From Hyphomicrobiales bacterium (GTDB taxonomy: Bacteria > Pseudomonadota > Alphaproteobacteria > Rhizobiales > Devosiaceae), in the NCBI GenBank assembly GCA_027487555.1, contig JAIYDI010000033.1, positions 1 to 64,000 on the forward strand: 64,000 nucleotides of DNA. Direction: 5' to 3'. A program made the translations under genes and the position numbers. Positions 17,482 to 26,679 of this stretch are shown piece after piece (within the stretch, counting starts at the first letter, position 1; each line of letters begins with the position of its first letter). A model generated the notes under the pieces. The model ran no database searches. It was not told where the DNA came from and was given only the letters and a program-made list of their open reading frames with translations.

Positions 17482-18452
17482 AAAAAAGACCCTCAACTTT
17501 CTCCCACATAGCCTACCACAATTTTTCGGAACACGCCATAACCACATGAAACAGCTTTCAGATGAAAGCACACTAAAACAATGGTTTAGACCTATGCCAG
17601 AACACGCAAGTTCACGCCTGAACCTCAATAGTGGGGGACATCCTCTCCGCCACTTCCTCAAGCAAACAATTGATATGTTTGGCCCTTGACGCTTTTGCGT
17701 CGGTGCTGCCCGAGTTGCGGCCAAAGCGCGCTGACGCGCCTGCGATCGCGCACGCAAAATCGTTGCCTTTAGTTGGTCGACGATCGGCGGCGAGCTTGGC
17801 CCATAGGAATCCCGACCGATCTCGAAAGTCAGGCACGGCAGTTCTGGTCCGCAGCCTGTTTCTGTCGCGGAGCGCAAGACCGCTCACAAGAAAATGCCTT
17901 GCGAGTCCTGCGGCACTTGGCGCGGAGGCGGCAGCCGGTTACGACACCGGGCCTCGGCCGTGCTTGGCCTCAGTTAAAGCGCACACAATAACCCCGTGCC
18001 GTGCCGGGCAGACTGGAAGTGCCGCAAAGCGCGGTGCGGGGTTGTCGCAACGCCGCTGGTTGGCAGTTGGGTTGCAGCAAAGTGCTGGCGTACGCCCCGC
18101 AAAATCCGCTCCCGGCCCGTCCAAGACCGGAGAGCACATCACTATTCCGCCCGGGTAGACGCCGCGCTGGATAGAGGCTCGGGACACTGCCACTGGCTCC
18201 CCGGCGGCTACCGGCTGTTGAGTGCGCCGGAGCACGGCGCCGGAAGGGGCGCACCTCCTGGCAAGCGTAGCGGCACCTGCCGACACGGGGCGCGACCAAA
18301 GGCGGCCCGCGACCTCCGGGCGTCCATGCAGGATCTGGTGCGCGAAAACCGGGAACTTCCCGACAACCGTCGCGTGAAGCGCTCAGCTGGGCTCCACTTG
18401 GAAGACCCGACGATCAAGAATGGCAGGAACGGTGCTGCCATCCACAGCAGGA
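17482..18452. other. island edge and gene-free region of about 970 bp
   Basis: GC content climbs sharply after about 17,690. Frames on both strands are long only because of GC content and show no domain, binding site or consistent codon use. The region contains the candidate attachment site at 17642-17652. It may hold unrecognisable gene remnants. Confidence 0.4.
17642..17652 (+). other. candidate attachment site (tRNA-Ser 3'-end match)
   Basis: CCTCTCCGCCA is identical to the common 3' terminus of bacterial tRNA-Ser including CCA. The rest of a tRNA is absent here, as expected for the att site at the end opposite the intact tRNA. It lies 161 bp from the integrase start and at the GC transition. 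Eleven bases alone are not conclusive. Confidence 0.35.
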
Positions 18453-18977
18453 CTAGCCCTTCTGCAAGGCGCGTTGGAGAAGCGCGGTTGAATAGAACTC
18501 GTACGAGGCCGCCTTGTCCGGGAAATCGATCAGATGGACCGTGAAGCGGCACGGAACGCCATTTTCGGGAAGGGTATCGGCGAAGAAGGATGAGTAGGCC
18601 TCGGCATAGGCTTTCCGCAGGCGATCCTGCTCAGCGGCATAGCCGGCGGGGTCGGCGAGGATGTTGGGGGTCTTTGGTTGGGCACCGAACGCGTGCATCT
18701 CGATGAAATCGATATCCCGCAAAGACGAGCAGATTCCCGCCTCGACCAGCCACTTCTCCCAGCACCTGAAGACCAGTGCGACTTCCTGATGGGGATCCAT
18801 CGACACAAGCTTGTCGAGTCCCAATACGCCCTTCGCCGAGTAGCCACCTGTCAGACCAGCGAAATGAATCTTGAGGTCGCCATCCGTCTGTTCCTCGGTG
18901 ACCAGCGCGGAGAAGACCGGGCGATCGCCTTCATAGTAATAGGTGAGTTTGCCGCGCTTCCTGACGTTGAACGCCAT
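18453..18977 (-). CDS. hypothetical protein, partner of the SelA-like enzyme
   Basis: A 174-residue soluble protein with a GAGGAAG binding site before ATG 18977, beginning 23 bp after the stop of the SelA-like gene, so the two form an operon. The C-terminal half (IDFIEMHAFGA..., then FTVHLIDFPDKAAS) is faintly reminiscent of RidA/YjgF-type small proteins, but the resemblance is too weak to name a function. The operon context suggests a role in amino-sugar or amino-acid breakdown. Confidence 0.6.
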   Translation of the reverse strand: MAFNVRKRGKLTYYYEGDRPVFSALVTEEQTDGDLKIHFAGLTGGYSAKGVLGLDKLVSMDPHQEVALVFRCWEKWLVEAGICSSLRDIDFIEMHAFGAQPKTPNILADPAGYAAEQDRLRKAYAEAYSSFFADTLPENGVPCRFTVHLIDFPDKAASYEFYSTALLQRALQKG

Positions 18978-19000
18978 CGATTATCTTCCTCGGGACTTGA

Positions 19001-20107
19001 TCAGCTTGTCAGAACCTGTCGCAATCGGGCGGCAACGACATCGGCCTCTTTGCGCGTCAGCGTCTGCGGATTCAAGGCAATGGTGTTCGGTTCATCGGCG
19101 AGTAGACCGACCTCGATCCAGACATCGCCATTTCTGAGCTCGTCAACGACCTGCTCCCGCGGCTTCCTGAATCCCGCATCGAGACGAACCAAGGTGCGTG
19201 CGTGAGGTTGACCGGCCTCACTTGGGAAGCCGCGTTCCGTCGTCACTCCGGCGATCCCTGCAAGGCCTTCGATCCAGTTCTGTACGATCGCCTCGTAGCC
19301 TTCGAGAACGGCGTCCTCGTCCTGATCCAGCGTGTACTGGACGGCGGCGAGCATTCCGGCGAGTTCTTCCTTTCCGACTTTCAGAGGTCGACCGATGCCC
19401 TGCGTCGGTGGTGAAAGTCGGCGGCATCCAGCGATCAATTCCCTGGTCCCAAGGACCAGACCGGCAGCTTGCGGCCCACGGATACCTTTGCCGCCACTGA
19501 AGACCACACCCTCGCAGCCGAGGACCTTTGTGTAGTGCCAGAGATTCGAAACCGGTGGAATCTGGGCAGCCGCGTCAACCAGAACCGGGACCCGGTGCTT
19601 CCTGGCGATCGCGATGACATCCTCGATCGCCGGAGAGTTCACTGCCAGCGCACCAGCAAACCAGACCAGGCACGCGGTACGCCCGGTTATGGCCGACTCA
19701 AACGATTCGAGGGTGTCTTCGCACTCAACGACAGAGGCGCCGGTCTGGACAATCGCGAAATCGTAGCCGTTGCGCTGCGACGTGAAAACGATCACTTCGT
19801 TCCTCGTGATGCCCTTGAGCATTGGATACGCCATCGGATCGGGTTGGCTCGGCGCTGCCATGAAAGTGGCGACCGCGAACACGATCCCACCTGCTGCGCC
19901 TGAGGAAACGAATGCGGCATCATTGCGGGTGAGCTCGGCGATACGGTCGCCCACCCGCGCTTGCAGGAGTGGCACATCGACAAACGAACCAGCGGCCGCA
20001 TGCATTGCCTCGAGGACTTGCTCGGGCATGCGCGATCCACCAAGCTTGGTGAGTGTTGCTGACGCGTTGATGATCGGCTTGATGCTCAGGTCTTCGTAGA
20101 TACTCAC
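19001..20107 (-). CDS. SelA/DgaE-like PLP-dependent enzyme
   Basis: A 368-residue fold-type I PLP enzyme of the family that includes selenocysteine synthase-like proteins and D-glucosaminate-6-phosphate ammonia-lyase. Visible motifs are PIINASATLTKLGGS at the N-terminus, VSSGAAGGI, VPVLVDAAAQIPP and VVFSGGKGIRGPQAAG, in which the lysine forms the PLP aldimine. The GTG start at 20107 is preceded by GGGAGGAG with 8-base spacing; the longer frame would swallow that site. No tRNA-Sec or selB is nearby, so a catabolic lyase is more likely than selenocysteine synthesis. Confidence 0.8.
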   Translation of the reverse strand: MSIYEDLSIKPIINASATLTKLGGSRMPEQVLEAMHAAAGSFVDVPLLQARVGDRIAELTRNDAAFVSSGAAGGIVFAVATFMAAPSQPDPMAYPMLKGITRNEVIVFTSQRNGYDFAIVQTGASVVECEDTLESFESAITGRTACLVWFAGALAVNSPAIEDVIAIARKHRVPVLVDAAAQIPPVSNLWHYTKVLGCEGVVFSGGKGIRGPQAAGLVLGTRELIAGCRRLSPPTQGIGRPLKVGKEELAGMLAAVQYTLDQDEDAVLEGYEAIVQNWIEGLAGIAGVTTERGFPSEAGQPHARTLVRLDAGFRKPREQVVDELRNGDVWIEVGLLADEPNTIALNPQTLTRKEADVVAARLRQVLTS

Positions 20108-20602
20108 CCGCAGAACTCCTCCCAAAAACTGCGAACCCATCCGCTGGGCGCCAGCCTACCTAATCCGGACGGATTCTTCCTGAAATTCCGGGGTAAATCT
20201 CTGTGTACCCACAGGCTGCCGCCCATGCTCGTGGCATAGTGAGGGCCCCCAAGCCTCGATCCGGAGATGTCGCCTCGGGTCCTTGGTGAAGTGCCGCGGA
20301 TCCCGCTCACCGGCAATGACCAGCCAGTGCCCCCGCGGCGGACGCAGTCCTGCGGCGCTTCGAACTGGTAGTCGCAGCGCCAGAAGGTGCCGGCCTTCCG
20401 CTGGATTTGCCAGAAGCGCTTTTGGGGCAAGCCGCCTGGCTTTCCCGGCTCGAAGGCGCGACACGGTCCGGCGTCTGTTCGCCAGTGACGCGTGTGTGTC
20501 GGGCCCGCCAGACGCGCTGACGCGGTTCACACATCCGGGCCGAAGGCTTCGACCCAAGTTCTGCTCACCTGGCAAGCGCGGTCTATGCCCCAACACCAGT
20601 CC
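20108..20602. other. 495-bp intergenic region
   Basis: It holds the ribosome binding site of the SelA-like gene. A minus-strand frame around 20,150-20,430 has short protein-like phrases but no recognised family and no start signal; it may be a remnant. Nothing else is supported. Confidence 0.35.
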
Positions 20603-23600
20603 TCAGGGCCTGGGCTTGTCACCCCCGTCCGGAAGATCGAACTTTGGCAGCTCTATCTCGGGCAACTCGATCTTGATCTCTGGTTCGAGGCAGCGATTGC
20701 CGTCGCCGATCATCCCCTTGGGGCACACGCAGGCAGTACCTCTCCGGTTGGGTACTGCCGGGGGACGGCACTGAAGCGCCTCGTCCGCCTGCTCGTCCAC
20801 CACCTCAACGCACTGCTTGCCCTGAGCCACCGTGCCCTTGGGGCAGACGCAGGCGGTGCCAGCCTTGTTGGGAACCGCGGGCGCATTGCAGGAGATCGGG
20901 GCGGGTTTGTCCGGCGCGCAGCCTCTGGGGCCGGCGATGGACTGGTCCGGACAGATGCATGCCGTACCGGTGCTGTTGGACTTTGCGGGCGCGTTGCACT
21001 GCCGGTCGGGAATACAGACGCCCCGCTTGTTCAGCACCTTGCCATCGCCGCATTGCGGCTCTGGTTCGTCCGCACCAGGCTGCACAATCTGCTGGGGCGG
21101 GGCGGCGACGCTGAACGGCGCGCAGTTGCCCCAGGCTCCGCCATAGGGGGAGGTCGATGGATTGACATCGATCATGGCCGCATTGAAGTCCGCCGGCTGC
21201 GGTGTCTTGCCGTCGGCGACAAAGCAGTTGGTGTAGCCGCTACCGGCGGCAAGGGGCGCCGCCAGCGTGACCGTGAACGTGACGCTCTGGTTGACCGGCA
21301 ACGTCAGGTTGGCGGCGCAGGTAGCGGGCGATGTCGTGCCGCTCCAGCCTGAACTCCAGGCGCAGATTGGTGGTGCGGCGGTATTGGAGATCGAGCCGAT
21401 CGTGGCGGGAACCGGAGTTGTGCCGTTGCTGATGCCATCGCCGAACAGCACCGGTCCGTCGAAATCCTTGCACTGCGCCGTGACGGTGATGGTGAATGTG
21501 CAGGCGGGGCTGCCACCGGGTACGCAGACTTCGGGGAAAGTCGTCTTCTTGGTCACCCACAGGTACGAACTGCCACAGTCCGTGGGGACGGTCGGCTCCC
21601 TGTCCTGGAAGCAGATGTTGCTCGAGGCCTCATCATGCTCGTGCACCGGGCCGGTCACCGGGTTGGCCATGTTGTTGGGCACGGAGTTCACCGGGCTGTC
21701 CGACGCTGTAACCTGCGCAAAGTTGGAGAAGCAGCGCCATTGCTCGGTTGGCGCAGGACTGGGCGACACGGTGACCTGGAAGGTCAGCGTCGCCGTGGCG
21801 CCGGCCGCAAGGCTGGGAATGGTCCAGCTGATGGTGCTGCCCGTTACCATGGCCGGCTGGCTGAACCCGACGGGGGTGTTCAGTTCCGGCGGCAGAGCGT
21901 CCTCGACCGTCACGTTGGTGAGGGCGACAGAAGCGGTGTTGGTCACCGAAAGTGTGACGGTCACCTGCGGATCGGCCGTCAGTCCGTGGAAGTTGATGTA
22001 GCTCGGGCCAATCTGCTTGGTCAGGTAGAGGTCGGGACACAATCCCTGCCCCAGCGCCGTCAGGTCGGCCGCGAGGCCACTATAGCTGCTCGCCTGTGTG
22101 GTGGTGCCGAGCAGTGCGTTGAGATGGGTCGAGACGTTGCCGATGCCGATGCCGACGATGGGCGTGCCGGTGGCATAGATGGCGTTGACGGCAGAGATCG
22201 CTTCGTTGGTCGCGAGCACGGAGTCGGTCGTGTAGGTGACGGCGTTGCCGCCATCGAGATAGGCCGTCGGCGTACCATCGGTGATGAAGACGATGATGGT
22301 GTTGGGGCTCGGCAACAGGCCCAGCGCCGCGTTCATCGCCGCTTCCCAGTTGGTGCCGCCGCCGGCGTTGGGATTGTAGCCGACATTGACCGATCCGTAT
22401 GTCGCGCTCGCCATCGGATAAGACACCGTGGCGGTATCGGAGAAGCGGATCACCGCGGCTTGCGAGCCGTTGGTGTTGAACACGCTTGCTGCATTGGCCA
22501 GCGCATTGGTGACGTACCAGGTGGCATTGGCGTCAGCGATCGAGCGGGACTCGTCGACGACGAATATGACGTTCACGCCGCAGGTGGCGTTCAGCGGCGG
22601 CGGATCGTCCACGTCCTCGAACGGATCATCTGGGCCCTTGACGCTGGCACAGCCGCGGTTGTTGCCGGGTTCCGTATCCTCATAGCCAGAAGCGAGGGCA
22701 ATGCCGATCTCGGCGCAGTTCTCGAACGGTCCCGCGCCCTCGGTGGAGGCGGTCAGCACCACCTGGCTCGTCGCGCCCGTGGCCATCACCCCGGTGCCGG
22801 TATACTGGCAGGTGAGTGTTGCCGGTCCGGTAATCGGAAGCGGCGTACAGGTCCAGTCGGTACCGGTCGCGGCGCTGATGGTCATGCCTGCCGGGACAAT
22901 GTCGGTGATTGCAAGCGCCGCGGTGGCATCGAAGGGCGCGCCAACGTTGGTCACCACCAGCGTGAAGGCCCCGACGCCGTCGACCGGTCCTTGCGTTGCC
23001 TCGAAGCTCTTGGTGATCGAAACGTCAACGGGATCCGAATCCTCACCGGTGAACTCCGTGCAGCTCTCGTCCAGCTCGATGCCGTCGAGCAGAAGCGTGG
23101 CGCAGTTGCTGGTTTCAACCAGAAAGCCGGGATCGGGGAGTTCCACTTCCACATCGATGGTCGAGCTGTTGCCGGCCACGCCCAGGCCCGGCCAGTCGAT
23201 CGCGCAGAGGGCGGGATCGGCAGCAGCGAATGGCGGCTGGTCACAGGTCCAGGCATCGGCTGACCCGACGGACAGGATCGTGTCGTTGAACGGCGTGCTC
23301 GAGCCGAACACCACGCCCTCGTTGACCGATAAAAGGCCGGCGAACGGGACGCCGTTGGACGTCACCTCGATCTGGCACTGGCAGCGTGGCTTGCCGGTGA
23401 GCGGGTCGATGGTACAGGCTTGGCAGGTCTTTTCGATGGTGAATTCCGGCTCCGGGCACACGTCCAGATCGGTGCAGAGTTCCGGATCGTCCGGTCCATC
23501 CGGCGGATCGCCGCTGATATAGGGCGGATCGAGCGGATAGCCGGCGCCGCCATACTGGGACACATAGGGCAGGTCTCCCCCACAGCCGGTGCGATAGACC

Positions 23601-25069
23601 GCCACATCGCCGACATGCCCGTTCACTTCGGCGTCGTCGGCGCGCGGCTCAAGGTCGACCATGTAGCTGGCCCAGGGCGGTGTGTTTTCAGGCTTGACCG
23701 GTCCGGCCGGCATCACCTGCAGGCCGTCGATCGCCAGCGGCCCTCCGGCCAGCAACTCATCCGCCAGATCGGGTGCCAGCCGCAGATCGTCCCCGGTTGT
23801 GAGCAGCGATGCCTCGCAATAGCCCAGGTCGAGCAAGCCGTCGCGGTTGAAGCCGTAGTCGAGATCGACGCCGCCACTGGTCTGGCGATGCTCACCGCCG
23901 AAACCGATCGGATACTCCTCCGGTTCCTCGATCCAGCGGCTTGGCGTTTCCGGATCGTCCGGGCTCTCGAGCCAGTAGCGATAGAGCCGTGACTGGCCGG
24001 GATCGGCAAAGCCGGAGTAATCGTAGGTCGAGGTGATCGCGCCGCGTTGAGCGAGAATCATCGCGCCCTTTTCGGTGAAGACAATGTCGCTGACCGGCAG
24101 TTTCTCTGGGCGCTTGGGGACATCGAGTTCCCATTGGGGGTCGTCGCCAAACGCGCCGGTCTCCGCGTCGAGGCCAATGGACCAGATCTGGCTGTCGTCA
24201 ACCACAGCGTAGTACAGGCGGCCGTCATGGACGGCGAGGCCCCAGACCTGCCGGTCGGGCGCAGCATAGCCCCAGCTGTCCGGATCTTCGGTGTCAAAAT
24301 CGCTGCGGGTGATGTCGAGCGCGCCGGCAGCGTCGTATTCGACGATGGGCAGTTCAGCCGCGGCCCGGCCAGTGGTGCCGTGGTCGAAGTATTCGAGTTC
24401 GTCTCCATCCAGATCGAAGCGGTGGATCATGCCGGTGCCACGATCCGAGACAAAAAGCTGCCGGTGCACCGGGTCAAAGGCGAGATTGCCGAGGCCTGCA
24501 CCGGTGTTCTCGTCGCCATCGAGGATCACATTGGCAAACAGCGACACCTCCCCGGTTTCGCCGTCGATCTTCCAGATGCTGCCCGGTCCGCCATCCGGCC
24601 CCGGCCCAAACAGCCCATCCATGAACTGGGCATCGGCATCGCCGGTCTCGAGCCGCTCTGGCCGGCCGTCGCCGTCGGCGTCGGGCGCGACAATGGGCAG
24701 GCCGTATGCGGAAGTGGCCGCCAGATAAATATTGGGCATCTCTGCGTCATCGAGGGCGACCCCGAAGACCTGCCCAACGTCGCGAGCCAGCACCTCGTGC
24801 CGCCTATCGCCCGCCCAGGCGCGCCCATCCCAGATGAAGCCGGGAGCGGCGACGCCGAGCACCCGCGCCGAGATACCGTCTAGGTCGATCAGGGTCTCGT
24901 CGATCGCCTCGGTGCCGGGGAGCAGGCTGTCAGGGTCAGGTGCCAGCGTGCCCGAGAAGCCGGTAACGACCGCGTCGCCCAATTCAAGGAGTGGTCGCTG
25001 CGCGTCCTGCCCTTGCGCAGCGAACGCCAGGAAAAGCGAGAAACCGACTGCAGCGATGGCTTTGAGCAC
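20603..25069 (-). CDS. giant secreted vWA protein with DUF11-type and cysteine-rich repeats
   Basis: A 1488-residue exported protein with a GTG start after AGGAGTGAGCC. A signal peptide (1-20) precedes an Asp-rich region (about 30-480) with beta-propeller-like strand repeats and calcium-like motifs (DADGDGRPE). Then come DUF11-like immunoglobulin-type domains (about 690-800), a von Willebrand A domain near 830-1010 whose MIDAS motif is VVDESRS at about 838, and further DUF11-like domains. Three cysteine modules of about 45 residues follow (PNKAGTACVCPKG type, about 1340-1465), then a proline/aspartate tail. No sorting motif is seen. It is likely a surface adhesin or matrix protein. Confidence 0.85.
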   Translation of the reverse strand: MLKAIAAVGFSLFLAFAAQGQDAQRPLLELGDAVVTGFSGTLAPDPDSLLPGTEAIDETLIDLDGISARVLGVAAPGFIWDGRAWAGDRRHEVLARDVGQVFGVALDDAEMPNIYLAATSAYGLPIVAPDADGDGRPERLETGDADAQFMDGLFGPGPDGGPGSIWKIDGETGEVSLFANVILDGDENTGAGLGNLAFDPVHRQLFVSDRGTGMIHRFDLDGDELEYFDHGTTGRAAAELPIVEYDAAGALDITRSDFDTEDPDSWGYAAPDRQVWGLAVHDGRLYYAVVDDSQIWSIGLDAETGAFGDDPQWELDVPKRPEKLPVSDIVFTEKGAMILAQRGAITSTYDYSGFADPGQSRLYRYWLESPDDPETPSRWIEEPEEYPIGFGGEHRQTSGGVDLDYGFNRDGLLDLGYCEASLLTTGDDLRLAPDLADELLAGGPLAIDGLQVMPAGPVKPENTPPWASYMVDLEPRADDAEVNGHVGDVAVYRTGCGGDLPYVSQYGGAGYPLDPPYISGDPPDGPDDPELCTDLDVCPEPEFTIEKTCQACTIDPLTGKPRCQCQIEVTSNGVPFAGLLSVNEGVVFGSSTPFNDTILSVGSADAWTCDQPPFAAADPALCAIDWPGLGVAGNSSTIDVEVELPDPGFLVETSNCATLLLDGIELDESCTEFTGEDSDPVDVSITKSFEATQGPVDGVGAFTLVVTNVGAPFDATAALAITDIVPAGMTISAATGTDWTCTPLPITGPATLTCQYTGTGVMATGATSQVVLTASTEGAGPFENCAEIGIALASGYEDTEPGNNRGCASVKGPDDPFEDVDDPPPLNATCGVNVIFVVDESRSIADANATWYVTNALANAASVFNTNGSQAAVIRFSDTATVSYPMASATYGSVNVGYNPNAGGGTNWEAAMNAALGLLPSPNTIIVFITDGTPTAYLDGGNAVTYTTDSVLATNEAISAVNAIYATGTPIVGIGIGNVSTHLNALLGTTTQASSYSGLAADLTALGQGLCPDLYLTKQIGPSYINFHGLTADPQVTVTLSVTNTASVALTNVTVEDALPPELNTPVGFSQPAMVTGSTISWTIPSLAAGATATLTFQVTVSPSPAPTEQWRCFSNFAQVTASDSPVNSVPNNMANPVTGPVHEHDEASSNICFQDREPTVPTDCGSSYLWVTKKTTFPEVCVPGGSPACTFTITVTAQCKDFDGPVLFGDGISNGTTPVPATIGSISNTAAPPICAWSSGWSGTTSPATCAANLTLPVNQSVTFTVTLAAPLAAGSGYTNCFVADGKTPQPADFNAAMIDVNPSTSPYGGAWGNCAPFSVAAPPQQIVQPGADEPEPQCGDGKVLNKRGVCIPDRQCNAPAKSNSTGTACICPDQSIAGPRGCAPDKPAPISCNAPAVPNKAGTACVCPKGTVAQGKQCVEVVDEQADEALQCRPPAVPNRRGTACVCPKGMIGDGNRCLEPEIKIELPEIELPKFDLPDGGDKPRP

Positions 25070-25412
25070 GGCTCACTCCTGACCCAGTGGTACGAACATT
25101 GTCACAGAACGACCGGCCGGCATCCTCTGTCCGGAGACATCCCGCATAGGGCGGGCGTCCGACCAAATATCCGTTGCACGAAGTACGCGCCGATATTTGA
25201 CTGTCCGCAACAGGAAAGTTCCTGGACTGGAACAAAAGCGCCTATTGGTCCGGCCCTTGCCTTCGTTTGCATGCCCCTGCCCCACGAAACATCGGCAGCG
25301 CACCTGCTTGCGGCAATGCAATCCACCATCGTCGCGCCATGGCGTTCGAGTCCATGCATGCGCCTGTCGCCGAGCCGGCCTCGCCACGCATCGCCCTGCT
25401 ACCGGAGGCGGA

Positions 25413-25635
25413 CATGCCCAAGACCCGCTTCAACGCCGGCAAGCCAAAGCAAACCATCCACATGCCGACGGACCTGCCGACCTGCTGCGCGTTCGGTGGC
25501 CTGAACCTCGATGTCCTGTAAGTGACGACCGCTGGACTGAAGCGGCCTGAAAGGCACTTCGTGGGGCAGAAAGCCGCGGCGGTCTCTTTGCACAGGATTT
25601 CGGCGTCGAGGGCCCCCCTCCCTGCCTTCGGCGGC
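25413..25635 (+). pseudogene. C-terminal remnant of an SMP-30/gluconolactonase gene with an in-frame TAA
   Basis: The frame reads TIHMPTDLPTCCAFGG then LNLDVL, which is the strongly conserved last blade of SMP-30/gluconolactonase/LRE enzymes. That family continues with Y-V-T-T-A; here the tyrosine codon is TAA (25519-25521), and the same frame then continues VTTAGLKRP... to the typical PLPAFGG C-terminus. So a single substitution stops the frame, and everything upstream of the last 75 or so codons is gone. The preceding 25070-25412 shows no supported gene. An SDR of a type often linked with sugar-acid pathways lies downstream. Confidence 0.7.
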
Positions 25636-25772
25636 GAACAGTCAGTTCGCCGGCAGGGGAGCCCGAGGGATATTGCCTTTGGGCCTGACCGAGCCATGTC
25701 GCCTGCCGCAAGAATTGCGTGGAGCTTGCGCCTTGACAACGTATAGCGTCGGGCCGGCAGGAGGACATTGAT

Positions 25773-26552
25773 ATGCGCCACGCAGTGTTGCAGCGCTTCG
25801 CGCTGGACGGGAAAGTTGCCGTAGTGACAGGCGGCGGCGACGGGATCGGTCGAGCCGCAAGCCACCACCTCGCATCGGCTGGTGCCATTGTCGCCATACT
25901 CGACACCAATGGGGCGAAAGCGGACGCGGTCGCGCAATCGATTGGCGACGTCGGAGGCAAAGCCACCGCGTACCAGGTGAGTGTGACCGATGAAGCCGGC
26001 CTGGAAGGCGTGCTGACGGCTGTGATGAAGACGCATGGCCGCCTCGATATTCTTGTCAACAACGCCGGCGTCGCCATCCGCGCCAAGGCATTGGAGATGT
26101 CGATCGAAGACTGGAACCAGGTTCTGGCAGTCAACCTGACGGGTATGTTCCTGGCTGCCCGGATCTCTGCGCGACACATGATCGCCGCCGGAAATGGCGG
26201 CGCCATCGTCAATACCGCGTCGATCATGGGGCTTTCGGGTGGGCTCTATCCCAACGTTGCCTATCAGACGACCAAGGGTGGCGTGGTCAACATGACCCGT
26301 GCGCTCGCCCTCGAATGGGTGAACAGCAAGATTCGTGTCAACGCAGTGGCGCCTACGTTTGTCCGCACGGCGTTTATCTCCGGGCTCATCAGCAATCCCG
26401 AGGTGCTTGCGACGATCGAGGCGGCGACACCGATGAACCGGTTGGCCGAGCCTGAGGAAATCGCCGACGCCATTCTCTTCCTCGCATCGCCGGCCGCCGC
26501 GATGATCACGGGCGCAATAGTTCCCGTCGATGGCGGGTACCTGGCGAGGTAA
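25773..26552 (+). CDS. short-chain dehydrogenase/reductase
   Basis: A classical SDR of 259 residues. It has the TGGGDGIG cofactor motif (19-26), NNAGVAI near 96-102 and the catalytic Ser150, Tyr164 and Lys168 (YQTTK), with the usual C-terminal ITGAIVPVDGGY. An aspartate after the second strand (LDTNG) favours NAD over NADP. A strong AGGAGG site precedes ATG 25773. The substrate is probably a sugar or polyol, inferred from the adjacent gluconolactonase remnant. Confidence 0.9.
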   Translation: MRHAVLQRFALDGKVAVVTGGGDGIGRAASHHLASAGAIVAILDTNGAKADAVAQSIGDVGGKATAYQVSVTDEAGLEGVLTAVMKTHGRLDILVNNAGVAIRAKALEMSIEDWNQVLAVNLTGMFLAARISARHMIAAGNGGAIVNTASIMGLSGGLYPNVAYQTTKGGVVNMTRALALEWVNSKIRVNAVAPTFVRTAFISGLISNPEVLATIEAATPMNRLAEPEEIADAILFLASPAAAMITGAIVPVDGGYLAR

Positions 26553-26679
26553 TCGCATGCGAACCGCCCCCGGGAGAGTTGGCTGAACAGAGGCGCCGCC
26601 TGGCACTGCGCTCTTGATCGACCGCATGTGGAAGCAACGCACTCGAGGCGGTCGGCTGGCTTGCGCACCGCCTTGCCCG

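Noticed and set aside
17631..18552. Long frames on both strands after the integrase
   Set aside because: They appear only where GC content rises, have no domain, start site or codon bias and contradict each other.
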